Shown one piece after another: positions 43,933 to 54,500 of a DNA stretch of 64,000 bases (within the stretch, counting starts at the first letter, position 1; each line of letters starts with the position of its first letter). Under the pieces are notes generated by a model. The model saw only the letters and a program-made list of their open reading frames with translations, was not told where the DNA came from and made no database searches. The position numbers and the translations under genes were made by a program. This stretch comes from Lepiota brunneoincarnata (taxonomy: Eukaryota; Basidiomycota; Agaricomycetes; Agaricales; Agaricaceae), in the NCBI GenBank assembly GCA_023014365.1, contig JAEBUN010000007.1:1674001-1738000 (forward strand), given 5' to 3'.

Positions 43933-46642
43933 ATGCCGACTCGCCCTTTGCCAGATCATGCCGACCCCCTTGCCGTCAGGAAAGGAAGGATTTCCCGCTT
44001 TTTTTGTGGGGCCATTCCGCGGTTTGGATAGCAGCAGGCTAAAGAGAAAGATGGTGCCTCCAAACACGAGGAAGAACTTGCTACGATGCCCGCGGCCCCC
44101 TACTTACGAAGGCGTCCCGAAAGTCTCCATCCCGAACAGCTTCGGGAGGCAGACGAGGTAACTAGGCGCGCAGAAGGTACATCCATCTCCGTAATCCCTG
44201 GTCATCGCCAAAGAATAACCCAGGAGTAACGAAGGGTCCATCCGCGAAGAGAATACCTCCACTTGTCAGGCTACCACGAATGTCACCATCCTCGAGCGCC
44301 CTGGACAGTCTCGGAAGAGTAGTCCTGGATTTTTCGCAAATGCAAGCCACTGCACCCTGCAGTATCCAGTGATGAATCTCAACTACCATGATCACGAACA
44401 TGGTAAGTCCATCCGTAGTGAAGGAAGGTGGTGTCGCTGATTGATTTCCATCAGCAATGGAATCCCTCGAGAAACACACGATTCGAGGTGCAGAATTTGA
44501 CTCTTCCGATCGATTCCCACCTCCTCGATGCCACCCAGGCACTCGAAAGAGCATTGTCGAGGGAATACAGCGCTGGTTGCATGCCACTGGGCCCCGGAAG
44601 GAGGGTCCTCTGGCTTGTTGGATCAGCCGGAGCTGGCAAATCGGCGATCATGCAGACTCTTGCCGAATACGCAGCAGACATTCCCACTCTGATGTTGGGT
44701 GCCACTCTTTTCTTCTCGAGGCCCAACGGGCGCAGTAACCCATCCAAAGTGTTCATCACTCTCGCCTACCAATTAGCGGTCGCATACCCCCCCTATCGCG
44801 ATATCATCTTACGAGAGTTTGCTTCCAATCCCCGACTACCATCAAAGTCCATAGACAAGCAATTTGCGAGGCTTATTGTCGAGCCCTTCGTTAACCAGGA
44901 GATATATCGGGGGTCTAATGGCCTGCTGCTATTCTTAGATGGTCTGGACGAATGCGAAGGCAATTACGCGCAATGTAAAATTATTGAATTGATTTCCTCC
45001 TTTACCCTTGCATATCCAAACGCACCTCTCGTCTGGATCATTGCGAGCCGCCCAGAATCCCACTTGCAAGCCATATTTTCTCGCAAGAATGTCATGCCGA
45101 CCTATAAAAAGGAGGATGTTCCGATAGATTCTGATGAAGCCTGCGCTGACGTGGAGAAATATTTGCGAAAGGAGTTCGAAGGGATTCCAACGAGATGATC
45201 CTATCGTACGCCTCCGCCCTCAATGGCCTACGGAGACGGAATTTCTGACGATCGCTGCTGCTTGCCGGCGGGTTGTTTGCATACGCGTCGACTGCGGCCA
45301 AGTTCATTGGCGATCCGACATACAATAACCCTGTCTCTGGACTTGCCCTATTGCTTGCCGCCATCGAAAATGTTTCTGTGCAGCCATCAAAAGGGAGAAC
45401 ACACCCCCTGGCTTATCTTGATGCGCTCTATGCATGCATTCTCTCCGAGGTGCCCAAAAGCATTTTACCTGATACGATTCTACTTCTCACAAACCACCTT
45501 GTTTTACTCAACCGCTCCAATGTCCTCGAGGATACGAGCCTAGCCTTCCTCTGTAACTGGACTCATATGTCCCCCAGTGACACCTATAGCGCCCTTGATC
45601 GACTCCATTCAGTTCTCACAATTCCACTGCCCGAACATGCTTGAGAAAGGCTCATTATCATTCCACCATCAATCCTTCTGCGAGTATCTCAGGATCCTGA
45701 CCGGTCCCAGGAATTTCATATAAGCCTTTCTGACATGGACAAGCAAGAGGTTGAGTGTTCGCTCAGGATCTTGAAGGATGTACACTCGGGTAAGTTTTAG
45801 CGAAACTTCCTGGGAGCTGACCTCATTGACTTGGTTAATTTAGGTAGAGTTCCCGAGGAAGGAGCAACAGCTCCTGTCTCTAATATCACTCTGTCTTGGA
45901 CAACTGTAGACGACAGTAAAACAATGCAACAAGCCCTTTACGGCCGTGCAGCCTGGAGTGCCACAGGAGTCATTGACCGCTACAATGCCGATCTCGCTTT
46001 GGAGACACTTCAGGATCCGGAGGTGATGGAAATCATGAAAACTCTCGACTTTGCAATTTCCCGTGTCTATCGGTGCCCATTTGCTCCAAACACAGTTGGA
46101 TTCTTGCGTTTTATACAACATAGGATGGTCTGCACTTTTCTTCTCCGTATTATGTACAACAATTCCAACTAGCTCTACCCCTCCAGGACCCTCGAATCTT
46201 TGCTAGGCTCGAAAATTTGAAGCTACTCTGGAAAATACCGGTCGGGCTGATTGACCTTAGCAGCATTGACAATGGGGGGTGGATGTATGCGCGGTGTGAA
46301 AGCAGTGCTCCCGCCAAGATTAAATTGGAAGATGCAGATGACGAGCTCTGCGGTCCTTACCCGGTGAGGGAGTTGCTCGTCGAAACCAATTTGAGATCCC
46401 TGATCGTTGCAGCGATACAGACCAAGCATGATTCCGAATACCAGTATTGGTCATGTAGCTGTCCGTCGAATGCTGATGGGCATAGGGCGCGGATTCTGCG
46501 TGATTTGCAGCATGCCAAAGAACAGACGCCGGATGTGCTGGTTCTACTCTTTGGGAGTGTCCAGACTTATCTTATGTACGAGTACACGACGTCCGACAGT
46601 TCTCAGCGCTGGGCACATTTTGTTCCATATCGTGCTCTGTAG
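43933..46642 (+). CDS. NACHT NTPase, array copy F
   Basis: Start MPTRPLPDHADPLAVRKG (43933) is tentative. Exon 1 ends PGFFANASHCTLQYPVMN, with a GTAAGT donor after NLNYHDHEH. The NACHT exon follows: MESLEKHTIRGAEFDSSDR, PPRCHPGTRKSIVEG, Walker A GSAGAGKSAIMQT, LLLFLDGLDECEGNYAQC, WIIASRPESHLQAIF and VPIDSDEACADVEKYL. The C-terminal module gives NITLSWTTVDDSKTMQQALY, GVIDRYNADLALETLQDP, WMYARCESSAPAKIKL, DVLVLLFGSVQTYLMYEY and WAHFVPYRAL. Single extra bases near 45187, 45262 and 45641 and one missing base near 45691 interrupt the frame, each at a place where the paralogues read through. It is intermediate in divergence between A and the C-E group. Confidence 0.72.
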
Positions 46643-46772
46643 AAAGTGCCTAGAATCCGATATCTGTATAGCATATTTTAGAGTGTATCATTCCCGATAC
46701 TACTAGAGGTTCTACGGTGTTTCCCCATTGTCTAGGTGTCTCACGCCACTATCTAAGCAAGCTATGTACAAA

Positions 46773-48415
46773 TCACGCTTCAAGCTGAAGCACAAAACGC
46801 TGAACCCGATCTCGAAATTCCTTTCTTGCACTATCTACCGCTTTCTCGACAGCTTCTGACCTTTGGGTGGAACGGGCGTTGGAAGCCGCATATCCAGCAT
46901 GGGGTGTGTGCTCAAGCTCCTTCCACCAATCTTGATAATACGGATGCCCTGGAGCACCGATACTTCCCCATGGCTTGGCAGTTGGTGGTTGAACGTATGG
47001 GTTCAAGACCTCTACAAGCGATGGATTGACGGGACCAGTGAAATGGACGATCGCGGGGTTTTCCATCTTTCCCATCTCCAACTTGTCTCTATCAACGGAG
47101 GGATACTGCGCATACGTCCCGAGACCCTGCGCATTCCACTCCAACGAGAGTGGGACCCAGTCTTTGAAATGTGCATTTAACATGTCCTGATCCCGGAACT
47201 TTGAGTTCTGCATCCCACGACTTCTTTCTCGCAGCGCGTCGCCTGTTTCTCTGATCTTCGTCAGATTCATGAGCATTACACCAGCATTGAAATAAGGTTG
47301 CTTCTCTGCGGGATCGTAGCCCATTGGATGCCCTACATCAGGGACAGCGCCAATTGCTCTGTCCTGGATGTCGGACTCCCAGAGGGGAGTGAGATCGCGA
47401 CGGACTAAGATATCGGCGTCGAGGTAGAGCACAGCGTTCGATGGGAAGAATCTGATGGAGATCGATTTTAGCCCAAATGGCACCCAACTCGGCTGCGATA
47501 CTGTTCTTTGGTAGGGGAGAGAAAGGATAATGTGACTTCACCAGGACGTGGGAGAGAACGGCGTAATGATTCCTTGTCATCCTCAGTCAGGCCACAATCC
47601 ACGATGTAGAGAGAAATGCGGCCTGGCGTAAGTCTGACAGCGCTGTGGATTGTCACTGCAGCTGGCATGGCGTATGATGAGTCGATGGTTAGTGCGAGAT
47701 TGATTCCGTATCCCAATGCCTCCCTCAACTTTTCCTTGTTCTCCTTCTCTGGTAGCAGGAAACCGATCCGCATCTCCGAAGTCTTCCGTAAAACAACCTG
47801 GTAGTGGTCTGGCCCGGAAAGTCGTTCATACTCTCCGTCATGGAGCATGAGGAACGCGTCAATTCCCCGCTTGGGATGATGTATACTCTCCTCAGGCTGA
47901 GCATCCCAATGATAATCATCGAAAATCACGATGGCACCCTTCCTGGCCAACCGCCAGCACAACTCTCCGTCGAGGAATGTGTCGTCCGCTTCATGCGACC
48001 CGTCCACATATATCCAATCAAACCCTGGTTCCGCCGTGCTCATCTCCTCTCCGAGTAGTGTCATAAGAGCGGGGAAGCTGAATTGAGGAATGATACGATA
48101 GTTGTCCTTCCCTGCAAGACGTAAATTGTGTTGAATTTTGTCGTAACGTTCCTTCCCAGCCGCGGTGTTCAAGAGATCAAAATGATCGATGCAGACAATG
48201 GAGCCGGTTGGATTGCAGAGTTCTGTGAGGAGAAACACGGCAGAACGTCCTTCCCAGGAGCCAATCTCCAGTGCACGGTGGGAAGATCGATTGTCCCGAA
48301 TACTGGCTACCAGAGTTGTCCAACTCGGAGCATTGTGTGAGAACCAGTCTTGGGTGGAGCTGAACCGGAAGCCGCCTTGGTCAGGGAGGGGGTGAGCACT
48401 CGCGGCTGGGTCCAT
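46773..48415 (-). CDS. Methyltransferase (MTase_24) - GT8-type glycosyltransferase fusion
   Basis: Two-domain protein. The N-terminal half is an AdoMet-dependent Methyltransf_24 domain: HRALEIGSWEGRSAVFLL (motif I), SIVCIDHFD, FDWIYVDGSHEADDTFLDGE and GAIVIFDDYHWD. The C-terminal half starts RIGFLLPEKENKEKL and is a GT-A fold family 8-like glycosyltransferase: TIDSSYAMPAAVTIHSAV, the DxD motif in VLYLDADILVRRDLTPLWE, QPYFNAGVMLMNL, FRDQDMLNAHFKDWV and NPAIVHFTGP. Extra bases near 47512 and 47451 shift the frame between the start of the GT domain and its DxD segment. The protein conceptually continues through both. No signal peptide or membrane segment was seen. It lies tail to tail with NACHT F (130 bp apart) and is co-oriented with the epimerase-GT gene upstream, suggesting a shared glycan pathway; the substrate is unknown. 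Confidence 0.8.
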
Positions 48416-49268
48416 GGCTTTGGAGTATGAGGAATTGAACTGCTTGTATTCAAGCCCTTTATCTGATTTGAGCGGTTGAGTACCGAAGCATATTACGCGC
48501 TGGTAATCTCATTTCTCATTTTGATTCCTGAGGCACTGTCTCAAACACGCCGAATCAGGATACAACTTGAAGGGTACATATCACCACATCGCTGAGTTTA
48601 TACTTGGATACTCCGTAGCTTCTGGTCAAATGCCAGGTTTCCAGAAACCTGCAGAACCTTAGGGAAGAGAGAAAACTTCTGATGAGATGGAGAACTGGCC
48701 GGTATGTCAACTCGAAGCAGTAACTCTGAGCTACGCGGTGCTTGGGTGTTTACCCGGCGTAATCATGAAAGGAAGCAACAATGTCTACGATTATCTCTTA
48801 ATTCCGGAGATTAGCAGAGGGCCGCGTAAGTGAGGTTTGACCGTGGATTTGGATTCTCTGACGATATCTTATCATTGATGAGCAACAGCCTACCGATATT
48901 TAGTTAGTTCATTCGATGTGGCTAGATGGCTATCATCAATGCATGGAAAGACCCCTTGGACAGCACAGCGTGAATTTTATTCCTGGAGCCTATCTTGGGA
49001 ACGAAGGTTTAGGAAGGCAGAGAGACCCTTGACCCCAATATCATCATCACCACCCCTTCTCCTGAATTATAGGGTGGGGGTTGGTATATCATGATTATGC
49101 TCGTTGCCCAGCTACGAGCCTATGTTATTGCCGATCGGATTTTTCATGAATGAAAACAGTTGTTTATTTTCAAGTTGGCGAACAGACATACAGCACACAT
49201 AAACAGTCCGAAGCTATTCAATTTCGAGATTCCTGGAATATCAAGAAGAGAGTTGGCAGCCAGCCTCA
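48416..49268. other. Intergenic region between the two glycan genes
   Basis: Promoter of the methyltransferase-GT8 gene and 3' flank of the epimerase-GT gene. No coding signal was recognised. Confidence 0.45.
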
Positions 49269-52200
49269 CTACGTCCACAACGGCTTGGAAAGCCTGACAA
49301 TCACCAAACCGATTATCGTCAACACGACCCTTTCAACCGAATTCCGCCTCTCCTCCTTTTTCGGACCACCTCCCGGGACTCTGCCAACAAACCAATCAAA
49401 CCTCTTACCAATACTCCCCAACTCACGTCGAACAAGACATCCACGGAGACGGCCGAGCTCGCTGAACATTCTGATCAAAGCACTTTCTACCACCGCGAGT
49501 ATCCAGGAGGGACCATTACGACGAAGAGTGGTGTTGAGTGACTTGGTGCGGTCCGGGTGGAGGATGAGGTGTCGATAGAGGTCGTGTATGATATTCGCCA
49601 GGAATACGGCAATGAAAACATGGACACTTATTTTCACGACTCCCCACGATCGCAGAGATAAACCGAGAATGGTAACAAGGGAGCAAAGCAAGAAACACTC
49701 TGCACTATTGGGCGCATAATCCCAGTAGCTCAGCTCAGGGTATACCTGAATGAGGTGCCCGTCGCCAACACTCCACATGTGAAACCTCCAGTAGCTCCTT
49801 TGTCCTCCATTCCACCAAGGGTGAGTGACAATGGCGTTGGGGGCGGCAAGGAAACCCTGGCTGGCACTGTTGAGAGAAAGCGCAGTAGCGCGCTGGGAGA
49901 GGCAGTAATCGATGTCTTCCCCGCCACCTGTTTTGGGGTAGGACAGGGAGAATTCGGTCGGAGTTGGAATTTTGTCAATGGCGGGACCCTCAGTAGCCAA
50001 AGCCCCTTGGCCAGACTGAACAAGCAACACACGGCGAGCAACGAGGTTGGCGGTAACACCCCAGGGAACATCTACCGCAATTTTGGTGGCAATATCCCAG
50101 AAATACGTTACCCCAGCCAAGTGCACTGCGGTGGTGAATACCGACGGGGCCGGTGGAAACTGAGTATTACAGACGAAACCTGCAGCTTCCGGGTTCCCAC
50201 GGATCGCGTCCTCAACTTGGAAAACGAGATCCGGAGATGGTACGATGTCGTCGTCGAGGAAATGGACCCATTCTGCAGAGGACTCGGAAAGACCGCGGTT
50301 GCGCGAGTATGAAGCACCTAGGTTTTCGTGATTGACCCGGATACGGATGTTGGGATTCGAAGAGTATTGGTGTAAAAGAGTAGGGATGTGGGGCGATGTG
50401 GGGTCGTCAATGATGATAATGTAGTTGACAGAAACCGTAGGAGGTACCTCGAGTGAAAGGATATTACTGAGGATGGGGAGGGAGACCCGGTAGCAGGGGA
50501 TGATTATGTCCAGAGTCAGTCTTTGGGCTGAGACAACTTGCGCTGGGCTAAGCTGGTGGGCGGTCTGTAGCCAAGAGCTAATAGCGTAATTAGCGCGAGC
50601 GAGGGGTATGAGGGCCCAGTTGGCGGCATGCTCTTTCGTGTATCGAGCATTGTCTGAGCCACCAATCCCATTACTGAGTCTGCAAGGAAACATGACCGAA
50701 CTTCCCCAGCGACGGTAAAGCTGGAAGAGGAATGGGTCTCCATCTTGGTTTATGAAGACATTTGGGACGACCTCGCCATTGAAAATTTCGAAGTGAGTTT
50801 TGTGAACGATGGGGAAGGTAGGCATTCCTGGGAAAGACTCATCGGTGAACGCGACACAACCAACACCAAATGGTAGATTGTTATCTTCGGAAAGGGAGAA
50901 AAAGGTCGAGTGTGCTTTGCGCATCCACCCTTCGTCCTTGAGAATGACGTCGTCTCCCATGAGGACAAAGTAATCACACCCATCGTTGTAGGCGTTTTTG
51001 GCACACTCGCGCCAAATGGAACAGATATGGCCTTTGGGGTATTTGCAGAGGAGTTGGCGGATCTGTGTTTGGGGAATCCCCGCATCAAGGATGATTTGAT
51101 AGGCCTTGTCCTCATGGCGCAGGAAGTAGTCGTCCTCATCAACTGCGAGGTAGATCCTATACTGGAAGGATTGGTCCGGAGAAAAAACGTCACGCCAAGT
51201 GGTTTCCTTGAGCGACCGGATAAAATTGCTCAGACTATCCAGGCAATCCTGCAGGCGGGTGGAGCCCCGTGAAGTGATAGGGAGGAGGATCGCGAACGTT
51301 GTGTGCTCATCTTCGAGGTTGACAAGCTGACTTGAGAGAAAGGCATGGAGTTGTTTGTCCAGATGATGAACATCTTGGTTTTGTGCGGAAAGATAGTTGT
51401 CCATCTGCTCTTGGATCCAAGCGCAGGTCTTGCTCATCCCATCTTCCAGAGAGGTCGACGGAGACCACTCGAGGATGGATTGAACAAAGTCATTATTTGA
51501 GTTGCGAGAGGCGACACCGGCAGGTTTCAATGTGTCATAGGTGAAGTTGGCAGTCGCGCTGGCACAACGAAGAGCGATCTCCGCAAGCTGCTGGGTGGTG
51601 ACGGACCGGTCTGAGCCAATATTGATAGGAGAAGAACACTCAGAAGCCAATAGCTTGAGAATGGCATCGACGGCATCATCAATATAAAGGAAGCTGCGGC
51701 GTTGGGTGCCATCACCCCAGATCTCGAAATCCGGGATATCCCTGAATTCGTTGGTAATACGATGGCATGCAAGGGCTTTGCGAAGAAATGCGGCAGGCAC
51801 CTTTTCGTGTCCATTGTTCTAGCATCCACCGGGTCCAAAAATGTTGTGAAATCGAGGAATGTGGATCTTTATGTTGTGGGGGTAATGATAATTCAAAACC
51901 AGGAGCTCAGAGTTGAGCTTTTCAAGGCCGTAGAGGCCTTGGGGATGGGGAATACCGGCGGTGAAGACGTCTACCTCACGGAGAGAGACATCCTGGTCAC
52001 CTTGGAGCGCTTCGGGATACACACACGCTGATGATGCATACAGAAAACGTGTAACGGTGCTGCCAGGGAGTGAAATGGCTTTGACGATATTTTGGGTCAT
52101 GGTGTGATTTTGGTGGTATATAATGTTGTCATTGTCAACATGTATTGTACCCATGCCCCCCATGGTGGCGGCAAAGTGTATGACTGTGCCAACACCCTGG

Positions 52201-52448
52201 ACAGCGGCAACGCACGTAGGGAGATCACAGAGGCTCCCCTGGATAAAGGCATCACATATCTGACCCTCGATGGATGGCGTGGGTGATATGTCAATGATTT
52301 TGACCAGATAGCCCCCGTGGTCGAAGAGGCGCTTGGCAACATGAGATCCCTAGAGATAGGTCAGGCTAAGTCATACTGAAAGCAAGGCACTTACAATGAA
52401 GCCATGTCCGCCTGTTATGAGAACGGTATTCTCTTTATTGGGTGGCAT
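49269..52448 (-). CDS. NAD-dependent epimerase - glycosyltransferase - GT2 membrane fusion protein
   Basis: Three catalytic-looking modules in about 1,030 residues. (1) Extended SDR nucleotide-sugar epimerase: ATG 52448, ITGGHGFI-GSH (NAD-binding TGxxGxxG across an intron), FLYASSACVYPE, YGLEK (catalytic Tyr-Lys) and RFHNIFGPGG, resembling GDP-mannose 3,5-epimerase-type enzymes. (2) A GT-A-like domain with YRIYLAVDEDDYFL, IWRECAKNAYNDGCDYF and LMGDDVILKDEGW. (3) A family 2 glycosyltransferase: LDIIIPCYRV, NLGASYSRNRGLSES and WVHFLDDDIVPSPDLV, with GGGEDIDYC, then hydrophobic segments around LLCSLVTILGLSL and ISVHVFIAVFLANII that could anchor it in a membrane. The last 843 codons are open. An in-frame TAG at 51819-51821, just after FGPGGC in the epimerase, interrupts it; a tryptophan codon change or sequence error is likely. 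The sugar product is unknown. Confidence 0.78.
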
Positions 52449-53162
52449 TCTGAGCGTGCAGATGTTCAAACGTTCAAGTCTCCGGTCTGTGAAATCTAGC
52501 TCGTTTTGAGTTGGGTAACATGAGACACATGTGACCAGAATCATCAGACTTCCCTACCGCTTGGAGTGGCTGTAAGCCATCCAATGAGTATGACACCAGA
52601 AAAGAAGCACATGTGGCACATCAAATCTCTGCCGATATTATGAAACAAAGAGCCAGAAGAATGGTCAAACCCCTTGAAACATATCAAAAAGTATGGCTAG
52701 AAGCCAAGAACCTCAAACTCCTATTCATGTCCAACTGAAATATCCCCAAAATGACTAGGACTTTTTCTTATCTCAGAAGTCCTATCCAATCACATACAAT
52801 ATTAAAACTTCTGATCAAATAGAAGAAACATCTGGTATTCCACCTAAAACCTCCTTATCCTTGAGCCTGTGTTTCCAATGACTTGCTCAGAACTCAGGGA
52901 CTTTTAGAATCAAGCTTATCATTGTGTACCGGCACACTACCCAAGCTCAGAGGTCCATAGCCCCTCTCTTTCCGCTTACATTATAACTTTATCCACAACC
53001 CCAACTCTTGTATTACCCCGAGGACACCTGCAAGCAGCCCGACACTGGTTACGTGAGGGGGACTAGAGGTTGAAACGTATTCCATCAATTAACTCGCTAG
53101 AGTTGCTGCGGTGATTCTGGGATACCGCGAGACCACTTGTTGGAGGACCATTCTTGGGGGTA
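52449..53162. other. Intergenic, AT-richer region
   Basis: Promoter of the epimerase-GT gene, then AT-richer DNA with no recognisable coding or repeat content. Confidence 0.4.
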
Positions 53163-53480
53163 CTAGCAATATATTGACATGCTTAGACGGTCTGGACGAA
53201 TGCAAGGGGGGCTGTGAGTGATAGCCTCATCTCATGCAGTCCCCTCGAGCCTCTCACCTGGGAGCCGCCAAGAGCCCCATTCGAAGAGCAACTGCCCTTA
53301 CTCGAGGCTGTGCCGAGCTACGAAGGAAGGCCGGAGAGGTTCTCATCGAGTCTAATGGAGCCCATGAAGAGGTTAAACACTATTTACGAGGCGAGTTCAC
53401 AGAGTTAGAAGGAAGTTATCCCACCGCAATGCCAATCTCATGGTGGCCAATGGGGACCCACGATGAGATGATTAGCTCCG
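53163..53480 (+). pseudogene. Degenerate NACHT fragment
   Basis: Pieces of the NACHT exon are still readable in shifting frames: CLDGLDECKGG (Walker B region) at the start, then a decayed SHL-like segment, VPSYE and SNGAHEEVKHYLRGEF, matching VPSYEKEEVPIDSDEACADVEKYLRKEF-type sequence of the array genes. No Walker A or C-terminal module is present. It is an old relic. Confidence 0.6.
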
Positions 53481-54500
53481 GAGTTTATTCAACCTACGGG
53501 GATCCCGTTTCTCAGCTCGCTGAACGTCATCACAGACCTCGTTGTGATCCAGAGAAACATATCCAGTGGCTCACCTATGATCCACACTATATATACATGT
53601 GCCCTCTTTCGGAACACCACTGGCGAACTCAAGTGCAAAGAGGCGGTGTGTGGCAAACGGAGAAGCCGAGGCCACGTTGGCATTGACTCTGAGGCATGAA
53701 GCCTTAGCGCTCTCAAGAAGCATGATTGATTACATCAGATGGGGTGCTTGAATCCACTCGTTTATTTCCAGCTCTCCATACCTAGGCCTGTCGAGGGTGA
53801 CTTGGTATACGAAGCTTGATATTCATAGAAAAAGGTATCACACAAGGCAGTTGAATGGACCATCAATAGACTAGGCATTTAACCCGAGGACCCCACAGGT
53901 TGGTCCCTTGCCTTGGGCTGGCGAGCATAACCTGTGCGCCGGACTCTGCAAATCAGCTGCACAGCACAAGTTGTGCTTGTAATATCATGGGGCAGGGTGT
54001 TCGTGGTTGTGTAATTGAGTGCGGCTGAGTCATACATACGCTCGAGTACCTGCATCGGTGGACCCAGGTCTCTAAAAATTGTGGATTTGCATACGAAGCT
54101 CAACAATTATTACAAGTGCACCTTGAGAAGCTCTGCAGGATGGCCAGGTTCCCTCGCATACTTCAATATCCGTCGAGCCCTGCATTCCGTACCCGGGAGC
54201 TCTACTTGACATCCGCGTCACCAAATAACACCGAAGTGGGGAATAGGCACCTTTTTTCAGTCGGCCTGTCCAGCCCACCACATGCACAGTGGAAGGTGGG
54301 GCAGTGCGGTGGACGTCAAAATCACGTGTCCACACAGCTTCAGGATAACACCCTTGCCCCATTTCACGGAAACATTCTCCAAGAGGCTCCCATGTTGACC
54401 TGTTACTCGACTATTCCGCATTCTGTAAGTTAAACCCAGTCACACCGTGGCATAAGAAATCCTTTTCTCATTTTCCAAAAATTTATTGACAGTCAGGATC
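53481..54500. other. Spacer before NACHT copy G
   Basis: No coding sequence recognised. Short open frames on both strands lack motifs. Confidence 0.35.
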
